A stretch of DNA of 64,000 nt from Nemertoderma westbladi (lineage: Eukaryota > Xenacoelomorpha > Nemertodermatida > Nemertodermatidae). The translations under genes were made by a program, and so were the position numbers. Position 1 is the first letter of the stretch. The number at the start of each line of letters is the position of its first letter. Below, one piece after another: positions 20,514 through 31,049 of the stretch. The notes beneath the pieces were generated by a model. The model was not told the origin of the DNA and searched no databases. It saw nothing but the letters and a program-made list of their open reading frames with translations. The stretch is from contig JAUCBJ010008243.1 in the NCBI GenBank assembly GCA_032718475.1, positions 1 to 64,000 on the forward strand, written 5' to 3'.

Positions 20514-23110
20514 TTAAATGTCTGGTAGTCCATCCTTGTCTCTGTACGCTGCTAAGATATGCATGGCTGCTTTAAGGGGATCAGCTTTGCTACATGGTAT
20601 CTTAAAACCCAGAAAATTTATGTGAGTGGAAGGTTCTAGCAAGGACCCGCCGATGTCTATGAATGTTGGAATATGTGCAGGGCTACCGCTGTATATCCAT
20701 CTGGTCTTAGTGGCCTCGATCTCTAATCGCAAGTTGTGTGCTCCTTCGTTGACAACCCTTACCATTGATTCAATATCTTTTGGGGAGGAAGCCATGAGTA
20801 GTAAGTCATCGGCGTATCCAAGGCAGCCGATCCATATATCCCTGACCCTACATCCGGCGCCATTCTTCTCAAGGATGTTAAATATGTCGGCCACGTAAAT
20901 ATTGAATAAGGTCGGAGAGAGTAGCGACCCTTGTTTTAGGCCGTGAGCGACTGGGATTGGAGTGGATAGTATGGTGTTGTTGAATTTCAAGTAGAGCTGG
21001 GTGATACTATAATAACTCATCAGGATACGACACAAATATGGGTTAAGAATATTATGGTCAAGTAATTTATTAAGAAGGATCTTGTAGTCGACACTGTCGA
21101 ACGCCGATGAGATGTCTAGTTGGCAGAGGTAGACTGGAGATCCTTGTTGCCGATAGTACTCGAGGTTCTCTAACACCAAGGAGATTATAATATCTGCACC
21201 ATACTTTTTCTTATACGCGAATTGATTTTGGTTACTGAATGTATCAGAGTTCCATAGATATTGTAGTATTACTGCTTCCATGATCTTAGCAAATACATTT
21301 ACAATCGAGATTGGTCGATAGGACTTTGGATTCAACGTATTCTTCTTCTTACCCTTGTATATGTAGTTGACTACAGTGCTACCAAATGAAGTAGGGGCCT
21401 GTCCGAGGCGGATCGATTCGTTTAGTAGTTTAGCAATGATACTGCAGATTGGGTTGTTGTCGGGATCTAAGTGTAAAATATGTTCTACAACGAGAGAATT
21501 ACTATCAGATGACTTACCCTGTGACAGTTGCAAAACTGCTCTCTGGACAGTGCTGGGGGAAACAGAAGGACATGTTGAGTTGCGGCAGGAGTGATCTAGC
21601 CTGGCGTTAATATCGTCAAAAGAAGAGTTGTTCCGCCGGGAGCCTCCAAGTAAATTATTGAATATCGTGCATTGGACTTCCTCTGGTACCTTAACTGGCG
21701 ACTTATTTTTGTTGAAATAATTCCAGAATTTGCTTGGGTTGCGTTGGTGGAGTGTGGCCTTATTGGCCAGGTTTGAGTTTACAAACTGTTTGTTCAGGAA
21801 GTTGCGCAGCCTTCGTGTCATACGTTTTGATTCCTTGAATGCGGCTCCAATTGGGTCGTCGTCGCCCTTTCCACATTGGTGCCACCCATTGTAGAGTCGC
21901 CTGGTTATCTTCACCCGATCCACTAGTTTCTGCGATCTAATCCTGTGATTTTTCGATTTATGGTGTGGCTTACAAATTGGGATATGGGCCATGGCGGCAG
22001 AGCGTATGATGTCCTGTATGTTTACGGCCATGAAATCTAAAGTATCCTGATCCCAATTAGTCACGTTCTCTATTTTGGAGACGATTTTCTCCAGTTTTGA
22101 TTTGACCTCTGTGTTGTATTTTTGTAGGTGGTCTGGTGTTACCTTCTTCCAATTAAGTCTAATGTAGGGAGTGCCCTTTGCAGTTGGGAGGCAGCGTTTG
22201 GAGGGGACGGTATTAGTCGCAAACGGCAAATGGAAGTCGATTTGAGCAATGATGGGAACGTGGTCAGACGTGTTATCTGCAGGACGGGGGTCGTGTACGA
22301 TGCCTGAAATCAGATTGGTAGTTGTAGTGTTGCAGATGATGTGGTCAATGTAGGATATCCCATCCCCATTGCGGAAGAAGGTATAACATGGGCCACTAAA
22401 CTCCTGAAACGTGTCAATGGCAGCGAGGTTGTTTCCCAATAGGAATGTGTTGAGGTCAGACCCGCGTGGTGATGCATTAGAGCGTGTGTGACGTTTACCT
22501 TGCAGTGGGCCAATGTCGGCGTTAGCATCCATGAGGATAATCGGTGTTGCATACTTGTGTTCGTCTAGGACTGTCTGAAGTCTACCTATGAAGTCGGTGT
22601 AGGCTGTAATGCCTTTACTGGCATCTGGGGCATAGCATGATAAAAACATAGCAGACTGGTTATTGATTTCGGTGACAATACCAACGATGTTATCTCCAGA
22701 TTCAACTTTTGAATAACTCTTGACCTTGCTCTTAGAGAAGAAAAGAGCGGCGCCACCTGCACCTCTACAACGTTTTCCATTACTCATTAAATTGCTTACA
22801 ATGGATTCGCAGTTAAACCCATCGGCAAACTCGTTTAAAAGCTCCTGGCATTCTACCTGATCGAGCCAGTGCTCCTGTATAGCAAATATGTCGCATTGGT
22901 CTAGTATGTCTCTGACATAGTCCGAGTTCGAAGAGAATCCGTGACAGTTAAATGTACCTACTCTCAACCCATTAAGACTAGTTGAATTGACAGACTTGGT
23001 GGGGTTCTCCCTATTTCCAGAAATTAATGATTGTGTATACGTTCCGGAGACGGCGCGCCCTTCACTGTCAATGTTAAACTCTATGGGTAGTGTTCCCTGG
23101 TCTCGAGGTG
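20514..23110 (-). CDS. LINE endonuclease-reverse transcriptase
   Basis: The frame is open from about 23110. No ATG precedes the endonuclease, whose first strand is RVGTFNCHGFSS at about 22965. APE-type endonuclease marks follow: AIQEHWLDQ, ILMDANADIG, ISYIDHIIC and TSDHVPII. The reverse transcriptase shows YRPISIVNVFAKIMEA, CQLDISSAFDSVDYK, GLKQGSLLSPTLFNIYV and the catalytic CLGYADDLLLM. The frame ends at 20514 and the C-terminal region continues in another frame. The lack of an ATG suggests expression by frameshift, reinitiation or an earlier fusion with the upstream frame. The domain set matches the CR1/Jockey-like LINEs more than RTE. Confidence 0.8.
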
Positions 23111-25002
23111 GGTTTCGGGTTAATAGTTAAACTGCTGCGGTCGGTCCATTTGTTGCTTTGACGTAGGTGCTGAGTCCAGCTGGAAGAGTTGTCACACTGA
23201 TTACTGACACGTTGGTTACTATCACGATTATGTTGAGACCAGCTTGGAGGGTTGTCATGACACCTGGAAGGGTTCTCACGCTGATTACTAACACGCAGAG
23301 TACTGACACGATCGTGTTGAGTCCAGCTGGGAAGGTTGTGACGCTGATTACTAACATGCTCATTGCTGTCACGAACATGTTGAGGCCAGTTGGTAGGGTT
23401 GTCACGCTGATTGCGGCTGGAAGGGTTGACACGCTGATTACTAACACGCCGACTACTGTCACTATTCTGTTGCGTCCAGATAACAGGATTGTCACGCTGA
23501 ATATAGGAGGAAGGGTTCTCACGATGGTTCCTAACACGCTGACTGCTATCACGATAGTGTTGGGTCAAGCTGACAGGGTTGTCATGCTGGTTGCAGCTGG
23601 AAGGCTTGTCACGCCGCTGATTGTAGCTGGAGGGGTTGTCACGCTGGTCATTACTATCGTGATCGTGTTGAGTCCATCTGGGAGGGTTGTTACGCTGATA
23701 GCTAGCACGCTGATAGCTGTCACGATCATGTTGAGTCCTGCTGGGCGGGTTGTTGCACTGATTGCTAACACGCTGATTACTGTCACGATCGTGTTGGGTC
23801 CAGGTGATAGGGTTGTCACGCTGATTGAAGCTGGGGGGGTTGTCACGCTGATTAATAACACGCTGATTGCTATCACGATCGTGTTCAGTCCAGCTGGGAG
23901 TGTTGTCATGTTGATTCTTAACACGCTGATTGCCGTCACGTCCACGTTGAGTCCAGCTAAGAGGGTTGTCATGCTGATTAGTAACACATTGATTGCTTTC
24001 AAGATTGTGTTCAGTCCAGCAGGGAGTGTTGTCACGACGCGGATTGCAGCTGGGAGGGTTTTCGCGCTGGTCATAACTATCGCGACCGTGCTGAGTCCAT
24101 CTGGGAGGGTTGTTATGCTGATAGCTAGCACGCTGATTACTGTCACGATCGTGTTGAGTCCAGCTGGGAGAGTTGTCACCCTGATTACTAGCACGTTGAT
24201 TGCTGTCACGATCGTGTTGAGTCCAGCTGGGAGGGTTGTTACGCTGATTGCAGCTGGAAGGGTTGTCACGCTGGTTAATAACATGCTGGTTACTGTCACA
24301 ATCGTATTGAGACCAGCTGGGAGGATTGTCACTTTGATTATTGACACGCTGATTGCTATCACGATTGTGTTCAGTGCAGCTCGGAGTGTTGTCACGACGC
24401 TGATTGCAGCTGGGAGGGTTTTCACGCTGGTCATAACTATCGCGACTGTGCTGAGTCCATCTGGGAGGGTTGTTACGCTGATAGCTAGCACGCTGATTAC
24501 TGTCACGATCGTGTTGAGTCCAGCTGGGAGAGTTGTCACCCTGATTACTAGCACGCTGATTGCTGTCACGATCGTGTTGAGTCCAGCTGGGAGGGTTGTT
24601 ACGCTGATTGCAGCTGGAAGGGTTGTCACATTGATTATTAACACGCTGATTGCTATCACGATTGTGTTCAGTGCAGCTGGGAGTGTTGTCACGACACTGA
24701 TTGCTGTCATGAACATGTTGTGTCCAGTTGGTAGGGTTGTCACACTGATTGCAGCTGGCAGGGTTTTCTCGCTGATTACTAACACGCTGATTACTGTCAC
24801 GATCGTGTTGAGTCCAGCTGGGAGAGTTGTCACCCTGATTTCTAGCACGCTGATTGCTGTCATGATTGTGTTGAGTCCAGCTGCGAGGGTTATTACGCTG
24901 ATTGCTGACACGCTGATTACTATCACGATTGTGTTGAGTCCAGGTGATAGGGTTGTCACGCTGATTGAAACTGGGAGGATTGTCACGCTGGTTAATTACA
25001 CG
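23074..25002 (-). pseudogene. Repeat-coding region with DNPPSWTQHDRDSNQRVSNQ units
   Basis: The frame is open for 643 codons without any ATG. It consists of Asn/Gln/Asp/Ser-rich units of 16-20 residues such as DNPPSWTQHDRDSNQRV, and ends in a short Pro-rich tail. It is in the same frame as ORF2, with three stops between 25003 and 25212, so it was probably once part of ORF2 or is reached by splicing or frameshift. It overlaps the upstream end of the endonuclease frame by a few tens of bases. Confidence 0.5.
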
Positions 25003-25170
25003 CTAGTTGTGGTTACTGTCACGAACGTGTTGAGTCCAACTGGTAGGGTAGTCACGACGCTGATTGCGGCTGGATGGGTGAGTCCAGCTGGTAGGTTGTC
25101 ACGCTGATTGCAGCTGGGAGGGTTGTCATGCTGATTGCAGCTGGGAGGGTTGTCACGCTGATTGCTAACA
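23160..25170. repeat. Minisatellite of about 48-60 bp inside the LINE
   Basis: On + the units share GTGTTGAGTCCAGCTGGGAG and GTTGTCACGCTGATT. Block duplications are visible: about 24061-24260 and 24421-24620 are nearly identical higher-order copies. Unit length varies but mostly in multiples of three. Confidence 0.9.
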
Positions 25171-25209
25171 GGATCGTGTTTTTCCGGTTCACTGAGGACT
25201 GAGAAAGTG

Positions 25210-26013
25210 TTACTTACAGGTATATGGTTTTCGATGGTAGTCTTTTTTTCTATTTTGCTGATTCTTTAGCTTTGCGGGTTTGTTTGAGATGTAGGTAAAA
25301 GTGGCTTCATGTGGGTCCAGCGCCTGCACCTTACCTTGACTAAGTATTGCTTGTTCAGCATTACAAGGTGGGGGAGATATTGTCACCTTCCCGCTGCTTG
25401 TGTTGTTGTCTTGTGTTAGGGGACATGGGCCATGTTTAGAGGCAGACTCAAGCCTATATGCCTTTATCTTCACTTCCAGGGCCATCCTACTGTGACGTTC
25501 GTTGTTAATGTCATCTTGTAGCTTTTCCACCTCGTCCTTCAATTTAGCGTTTTGAACTTCGATTTTGCACATCCTGGTTTGTACGACTGAGATCACTGCC
25601 TTGAAATCCTGTTGCAGTGAGGTAACCGAAGCATGGTCATTGGATGATGTATCGTAGTGCTTTAGGCGTTTCCTGCATGCGTCAGTAAACATTGCCTCTT
25701 TTTGGCATTTTAGGAGTTCATAGATGTCTATGGAGAGTTCATGCGGAGATGCTCGTTGTTTCAGCTGCAGTGAAATACTCTGTACTGGAGACATATACTG
25801 TTTCACATGTTGGAGGATACTCTTGCGTACCGCATATCTGTTATCGATGCTCATGGCAGATATTTGACGAATCGCTTCCCCTCGTGGATGTTGCAAATAA
25901 GTAAGAAGCCAGCTGGTCGCGTCATGGCAGTCACTAGAAAATATGAGTTTGCTGTCTGTTGGGATATCGCTTGGGGACTGGTTGTTGGGATGGGCATTCG
26001 AAAACTCATCCAT
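25210..26013 (-). CDS. LINE ORF2: coiled-coil protein (267 aa)
   Basis: The ATG lies 14 nt after the ORF1 stop in another frame. About residues 130-190 form a coiled coil (KIEVQNAKLKDEVEKLQDDI). The N-terminal part is not recognised. Coiled coils are common in LINE ORF1-type RNA-binding proteins, so a role in RNP assembly is possible but inferred. The stop lies in a TGTAAGTAA context that could also be a splice donor. The same frame reopens at 25002 as the second repeat region. Confidence 0.55.
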   Translation of the reverse strand: MDEFSNAHPNNQSPSDIPTDSKLIFSSDCHDATSWLLTYLQHPRGEAIRQISAMSIDNRYAVRKSILQHVKQYMSPVQSISLQLKQRASPHELSIDIYELLKCQKEAMFTDACRKRLKHYDTSSNDHASVTSLQQDFKAVISVVQTRMCKIEVQNAKLKDEVEKLQDDINNERHSRMALEVKIKAYRLESASKHGPCPLTQDNNTSSGKVTISPPPCNAEQAILSQGKVQALDPHEATFTYISNKPAKLKNQQNRKKDYHRKPYTCK

Positions 26014-26027
26014 GTCAATAGGATGGT

Positions 26028-29000
26028 CTACGGTAGGGGTATTATGTGCAGTAAAGTGATTAGTGACAACAGAAGTTGCGTCAGTAGCTCTGGTATTTTG
26101 ATTTCTTTAAGACAGGATCTCAACCACGAAAGGAGAGCTATGCTATTGGAATGTTGTGGAATGATAGTGGAACTTCCTGTTGCGAGAGCAAGGGCATAAA
26201 GGCATATGAACGCACCGCAGTCATATGTGTTATCTTGACCAGGATAGGGGCGAGTAATGTTATGTGTAACCCAGCGCCTTTTATTGGTGCTACGGGTGCT
26301 ACTGATGAGGTTGAGAAGACTGCATAACTCCAGAGCCATGGTGTTGGAGGGGGTTGTTTCATTTAGACTGCATAAGGTATAAACTGTCATTAGTTGTGGT
26401 TTGGCAACGTGCAAAACAAAATGTGATCCAGTGCAGTCCGGGAATACAATGAGAGGTTGTGTGTCAATGTTACAGCAGGCGGTAATGTAAGAGATGGCAG
26501 CAGCCTTGGCAGCAGCAGTGTTCCCATCCGGTTTCTTATGTAATTTAGTGCATAAACCAATGTTAATGCAGGCAATATTCGGCTGGCCCCTGGATAGTAT
26601 GGACATGAACGAGTCAACAATAGTTGTAGACAGATGCTTTGTGGGTTCAAAGTAACGCCAATCCACCTCGTTGTCTTTAAGGAGAACTAAAGATCTGGTG
26701 TCAGGTGAGCGTGTTGCTGCACAGACGATAGAACTATCATCATCTGCAAAGTCATCGTCAATAAAAATGATGTTGTCTTCATTAGGGGTGGGAATACACG
26801 ACTGCTTGTCAATGACTTCGGAAGCAGAAACAAAAATAACACTTGAGTCTAGCACATTCAATGTCCCCATACCTTTCTGGTGAGGAATGGAAGCCTGCTG
26901 ACCCTGCTGTAAGATTGGAGGGTTACTTAATACCGGGGCTTGGCTGGTAGGCAGAATTGTCTGTGAATGTGGGTACATTTGTTCAGCGTAGGTAGGGATT
27001 GATGGAGATAGGTAAGTAGGGATTGACGAGGATGGGTTAGTGGGTACTGATTTGGGATGGTCAGTATAGTGTTTGTCAGTGGGTGGAGTGGATTTCATTA
27101 TATGAGGTTTAAGTATTTTAGCCTTATTAGAGTTTTTGGGGTTACGACGCACAGGTGTTATTTTAGTATTTATGGCAGATTGAGCTACCGTAGGCCTAAC
27201 CTCCCAAGTATCCCTATCATCAGTAAGGACCTCTACAATGACCATAGCCCCATTATTATTGAATAGTTCCAACCTTTCAAGTCCTGAGTGCAGGTCAGAT
27301 GTAATATGCTGATGCTGATGGCGGTCTTTCTCAATGCACCCCCAGGTCGGGTCATGGGCTGTATGGTTGCCCGGGCCTACCCGACCTGGGGATACTAACA
27401 GGGTGGCTGGATCCACCGTATATCGGGTGGTGGCGGGATTCGTCAACAGTCTGGTGGTGGTGGGATCCGCCGTCGATCTGGCGGTGGCGGGATCTATGGC
27501 GGGATCCACCGCAGATCCGATGGTTGCGGGATCCGCCGTCGATCCGGTGGTGGTGGGATCCACCGTTGATCCGGTGGTGGTGGGATCCGCTGTAGATCCG
27601 GTGGTGGAGGGATCCACCATAGATCCGGTGGTTGCGGGATTCGTCATCAATCCGGTTCTGGTGGGATTCGTTGTCGATGCGGTGGTGGCGGGATCCACAA
27701 TAGATCCGGTCCTGAAGGGATTCGTCGTCGATCTGGTGGTGGCGGGATCCACCATAGGTCCTGTCCTGGAGGGATCCACCGTATATCCGGTCCTGGAGGG
27801 ATTCGTCATCGATCTGGTGGTGGCAGGATCCACTGTAGATCCGGTCCTGGAGGGATCCACCGTAGATCCGGTCCTGGAGGGATTCGTCGTCGATCCAGTG
27901 GTGGCGGGTTCCACCATAGATGCAGTCCTGGAGGGATTCGTAGTCGATCCGGTGGTGGCGGGATCCACCATAGATCCGGTCCTGGAGGGATTCGTCATCG
28001 ATCCAGTGGTGGTGGGATCCACCGTAGATCCGGTTCTGGAGGGATTCATCGTCGATCCAGTGGTGGCGGGATCCACCATAGATCCGGTCCTGGAGGGATT
28101 CGTCATTGATCCGGTGGTGGCGGGATCCACTGCCGTAGATCCGGTCCTGGAGGGATTCGTCGTTGATCCGGTGGTGGCAGGATCCACAATAGATCCGATC
28201 CTGGAGGGATCCACCGTGGATCCTGTCCTGGAGGGATTCGTCGTCGATCCGGTGGTGGCGGGATCCACCGTAGATCCGGTCCTGGAGGGATCCACCATAG
28301 ATCCGGTCCTGGAGGGATTCGTCATCGATCCGGTGGTGGCGGGATCCACCATAGATCCGGTCCTGGAGGGATTCGTCATCGATCCGGTGGTGGCGGGATC
28401 CACAATAGATCCGGTCCTGGAGGGATCCACCATAGATCCGGTCCTGGAGGGATCCGACGTAGATCCGGTACAGGAGGGATTCTTCGTCGATCCAGTGGTG
28501 GCGGGATCCACCGTAGATCCGGTCCTGGAGGGATTCGTCGAAGATCCGGTGGTGGCAGGATCCACCATAGATCCGGTCCTGGAGGGATTCGTCGTCGATC
28601 CGGTGGTGGCGGGATCCACCGTAGATCCGGTCCTGGAGGGTTTCGTCATCGATCCGGTGGTGGCGGGATCCACCGTAGATCCGGTCCTGGAGGGATTCGT
28701 CGTTGATCCGGTGGTGGCGGGATCCACCATAGATCCGGTCCTGGAGGGATTCGTCGTCGATCCGGTGGTGGCGGGATCCACCATAGATCCGGTCCTGGAG
28801 GGATTCGTCGTCGATCCGGTGGTGGCGGGATCCACCGTAGATCCGGTCCTGGAGGGTTTCGTCATCGATCCGGTGGTGGCGGGATCCACCATAGATCCGG
28901 TCCTGGAGGGATTCGTCGTCGATCCGGTGGTGGCGGGATCCACCGTAGATCCGGTCCTGGAGGGTTTCGTCATCGATCCGGTGGTGGGGGGATCCACCGT

Positions 29001-29837
29001 AGATCCGATCCTAGAGGGATTCGTCGTCAATCCGGTGGTGGCGGGATCCACCGTGGATCCTGTCCTGTAGGGATCCACCTTAGATCCGGTCCTGGAGGGA
29101 TTCGTCGTCGATCCGGTGGTGGCAGGATCCGCCGTAGATCCGGTGATGGCGGGATCCACCATAGATCCTCTCCTGGAGGGATTCGTCATCGATCCGGTGG
29201 TGGCGGGATCCACCATAGATCCGGTGGTTGAGGGATCCGCCATAGATCCGGTTTTGGAGGGATCCGCCATAGATCCGGTGATGGCGGGATCCACCGTAGA
29301 TCCTGTCCTGGAGGGATTCGTCGTCGATGCGGTGGTGGCGGGATCCGCCGTAGATCCGGTGGTGGAGGGATCTGCCGTAGATCTGGTGATGGCGGGATCC
29401 ACCATAGATCCTGTCCTGGAGGGATTCGTCGTCGATCCGGTGGTGGCGGGATCCACCGTAGATCCAGTCCTGGAGGGATCCACCGTAGGTCCCATCCTGG
29501 AGGAATTCGTCGTCGATCCGGTGGTGGCGGGATCCGCCGTAGATCCGGTCCTGGAGGGATTCGTCGTCGATCCGGTGGTGGCGGGATCCACCGTAGATCC
29601 GGTCCTGGAGGGATCCACCGTAGATCCGGTCCTGGAGGGATCCGCCGTAGATCCGGTCCTGGAGGGATTCGTCATCGATGCGGTGGTGGCGGAATCCACC
29701 GTAGATCCTGTCCTGGAGGGATTCGTCATCGATCCGCCAACGCAACCTCGCTTTTTCGGCTGCACCGATTCTCTCCGGCCAGCTGTAGCTGTAGGGCGAG
29801 GAAGTCGACTTTGCAGTTTCACTGGTGTGCGTGCCAT
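26028..29837 (-). CDS. LINE ORF1: Thr/Ser/Pro repeat protein with C-terminal Ulp1-like domain
   Basis: The ATG (context GTCCATGG) opens 1269 codons. After a basic, Pro-rich N-terminus, about 740 residues are near-perfect copies of NPSRTGSTVDPATTGST, 9- and 18-residue units encoded by a 27/54-bp minisatellite. A middle low-complexity linker leads to a C-terminal domain of about 220 residues with VDWRYFEPTKHLSTTIVDSF, GSHFVLHV, VYTLCSL and PGQDNTYDCGAFICLYA. The His of GSHF and the Gln and Cys of QDNTYDCG match the catalytic His, oxyanion Gln and nucleophile Cys of Ulp1/C48 SUMO-type peptidases. The usual catalytic Asp (DSL) is Cys here (CSL), so activity is uncertain. The function in the LINE is unknown. 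Confidence 0.65.
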   Translation of the reverse strand: MARTPVKLQSRLPRPTATAGRRESVQPKKRGCVGGSMTNPSRTGSTVDSATTASMTNPSRTGSTADPSRTGSTVDPSRTGSTVDPATTGSTTNPSRTGSTADPATTGSTTNSSRMGPTVDPSRTGSTVDPATTGSTTNPSRTGSMVDPAITRSTADPSTTGSTADPATTASTTNPSRTGSTVDPAITGSMADPSKTGSMADPSTTGSMVDPATTGSMTNPSRRGSMVDPAITGSTADPATTGSTTNPSRTGSKVDPYRTGSTVDPATTGLTTNPSRIGSTVDPPTTGSMTKPSRTGSTVDPATTGSTTNPSRTGSMVDPATTGSMTKPSRTGSTVDPATTGSTTNPSRTGSMVDPATTGSTTNPSRTGSMVDPATTGSTTNPSRTGSTVDPATTGSMTKPSRTGSTVDPATTGSTTNPSRTGSMVDPATTGSSTNPSRTGSTVDPATTGSTKNPSCTGSTSDPSRTGSMVDPSRTGSIVDPATTGSMTNPSRTGSMVDPATTGSMTNPSRTGSMVDPSRTGSTVDPATTGSTTNPSRTGSTVDPSRIGSIVDPATTGSTTNPSRTGSTAVDPATTGSMTNPSRTGSMVDPATTGSTMNPSRTGSTVDPTTTGSMTNPSRTGSMVDPATTGSTTNPSRTASMVEPATTGSTTNPSRTGSTVDPSRTGSTVDPATTRSMTNPSRTGYTVDPSRTGPMVDPATTRSTTNPFRTGSIVDPATTASTTNPTRTGLMTNPATTGSMVDPSTTGSTADPTTTGSTVDPTTTGSTADPATIGSAVDPAIDPATARSTADPTTTRLLTNPATTRYTVDPATLLVSPGRVGPGNHTAHDPTWGCIEKDRHQHQHITSDLHSGLERLELFNNNGAMVIVEVLTDDRDTWEVRPTVAQSAINTKITPVRRNPKNSNKAKILKPHIMKSTPPTDKHYTDHPKSVPTNPSSSIPTYLSPSIPTYAEQMYPHSQTILPTSQAPVLSNPPILQQGQQASIPHQKGMGTLNVLDSSVIFVSASEVIDKQSCIPTPNEDNIIFIDDDFADDDSSIVCAATRSPDTRSLVLLKDNEVDWRYFEPTKHLSTTIVDSFMSILSRGQPNIACINIGLCTKLHKKPDGNTAAAKAAAISYITACCNIDTQPLIVFPDCTGSHFVLHVAKPQLMTVYTLCSLNETTPSNTMALELCSLLNLISSTRSTNKRRWVTHNITRPYPGQDNTYDCGAFICLYALALATGSSTIIPQHSNSIALLSWLRSCLKEIKIPELLTQLLLSLITLLHIIPLP
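27400..29745. repeat. 27/54-bp minisatellite inside LINE ORF1
   Basis: On + each unit reads like GGTGGTGGCGGGATCCACC plus GTAGATCCGGTCCTGGAGGG, with a BamHI-like GGATCC in nearly every unit. Copies vary by point changes but almost all keep lengths that are multiples of three, so several frames on both strands stay open. Confidence 0.9.
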
Positions 29838-30235
29838 GGACGGCAATGTACGCGTTGAGGTTTCCAATAGGCTGTTAGGTAGGTTCCCTGTCTGCCTGTC
29901 TCCGTCTTTTCCGTTCCTTTCCGCTGTTCTGTTCAGTGCTCAGTGGATCAGTCCACTGCGCCCTGGGCCCTGCCCTGGGTTAAATTCGGCAGCAGCCGCA
30001 GTGTTTGCAGGGCAGAGGATGGCTGTCAGATGGCGGTGCTGCGGTGGGCCGGTGCAGCAGTGGTTTCAGTTAGGCCTGTCAGGCGTAGGTACCAGTCAGC
30101 ATACAACAGTATAGCAGTATAGCAGTATTTTTCAACTGGTTGAGAGATTATATAATCAATGTAATCAACTTACAACCAGTTGCACATTGTCCACAAATTT
30201 ACTCCACAAAGGCGGTATTTGTGACATGCTGATAT
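29838..30235 (-). other. 5' leader of the LINE
   Basis: GC-rich region upstream of the ORF1 ATG, ending at the junction with RTE copy 2. No promoter element could be assigned. Confidence 0.5.
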
Positions 30236-30674
30236 GGAGTCCATGCTGGGCTCTAACTGCTGAGGACACCAAATCTCTGGATGGCACATTCACAAGAATG
30301 CTACGCCGGGTTCATTGTGTCAAATACAATGCACACATCTCCAACCAGACACTATATAACATTGGAGGTGTCTCATTGGTTCCCCCAAGCTTGACACTAG
30401 AACAAAATCGCCTCCGCTTTGCAGGACATTGCTTTCTCCGTGAGGACCAGCCAGTGCATAATCTTGTACTTTGGCAGCCTCATGGAGTGAATAAGCATGG
30501 TGGACAGCCCATGACTTTCTTGAGACGCATCTTAAAGGACGCTGGCCTTAAAGATGCGGATGATCTAGCAAATGTCATGGGTGATAGGGAGTTGTGGCGG
30601 TGCAATTTTGTTGACAAGCCGGCACAGCATTCTTAAAAATGCAGCTGCAATGCAGCATGCCGATCCTAGTAGTA
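30236..30674 (+). pseudogene. RTE-like copy 2, second part with 3' end
   Basis: Begins SPCWALTAEDTKSLDG, the next conserved block after the point where 17589-19320 stops, and runs to NFVDKPAQHS, stop, the GCAGCATGCCGATCC block and TAG units. Relative to copy 1, 22 bp are missing between the two parts. Confidence 0.85.
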
Positions 30675-30680
30675 GACATC

Positions 30681-31045
30681 ACTTGTAATCAGTCCTAGAG
30701 TTCTATATCGCTTCTCCCGCACCCTCCGGGAACCATCTAAGTTCCTTACCCCTATCGTCGTCCTGCCTGGTCGCTTCCTCCCTTCCTGTTTACCCCTGAG
30801 GCTACTCATCCTCGCTGATACCGTCTTACCAAGCCCCGTTGTTGGTTCTTTGGGCATGGGTGTTATTAACTCACAGTATCGCTTTGCAGGTGGTCCCAAT
30901 GAGTGTCCCTCCTGTTTACCCCTGGTAGCATCCCACAAGATCATTTTCATCGCATGCGGCATGTGTTCCGCCAGAAAATCCCTGAATTCTATCATATTTT
31001 CTGGTGACCATCTATCCAGATATCTTTGGGTGTTGATGACCCCTC
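30681..31045 (-). pseudogene. ORF-B fragment, C-terminal part
   Basis: Encodes VINTQRYLDRW and EFRDFLAEHMPHAMKMILWD, matching the C-terminal third of ORF-B at 62338-63993 (EFRDLLAEHVPRAMKTILWD). The upstream part with the zinc knuckles is deleted and ORF-A sequence follows directly. Confidence 0.8.
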
Positions 31046-31049
31046 CGCT

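Larger units (their letters stand above)
19321..30235 (-). mobile_element. 10.9-kb LINE with Ulp1-like domain and two in-frame minisatellites
   Basis: Both ends are fixed by interruption of RTE copy 2. Its 3' end (left) is a TGAAA pentamer repeat (GTTGAAATGAAATGAAA on -), a tail type seen in CR1/L2-like LINEs. On the - strand it carries a 5' leader (30235-29838), ORF1 (29837-26028), ORF2 (26013-25210), a repeat-coding region (25002-23074), an endonuclease-RT ORF (23110-20514), a frame-shifted C-terminal piece (20513-19966) and a 3' UTR. At 10.9 kb it is much longer than common LINEs. The assignment of all parts to one element rests on their confinement between the two halves of copy 2. Confidence 0.75.

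Noticed and set aside
22967-23110. Programmed +1 frameshift into the endonuclease frame
   Set aside because: The overlap of the two frames fits one, but no slippery site or structure could be shown, and the copy already has other frame damage.
23167-25107. 646-codon + strand ORF and 473-codon - strand ORF (23565-24986) of TLITNTLITVTIVLSPAGRV type
   Set aside because: Out-of-phase readings of the second minisatellite. The - strand frame continuous with ORF2 and the endonuclease context is preferred.
23160-25170. CRISPR-like array of spaced repeats
   Set aside because: Units are contiguous coding minisatellites with drift, in an animal-like genome, without unique spacers or cas genes.
25204-25214. 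Splice donor at the end of LINE ORF2 (TGTAAGTAA)
   Set aside because: The motif is a good donor, but no matching acceptor and frame could be shown; kept only as a remark.
27334-29070. 578-codon + strand ORF of GSTVDPVLEGFVVDPVVA repeats
   Set aside because: Antisense of the LINE ORF1 minisatellite. Repeat units of 27 and 54 bp keep several frames open; the - strand frame has an ATG in good context and ends in a recognisable domain.
29116-30114. 332-codon + strand ORF
   Set aside because: Same antisense effect of the minisatellite, running into the 5' leader of the LINE.
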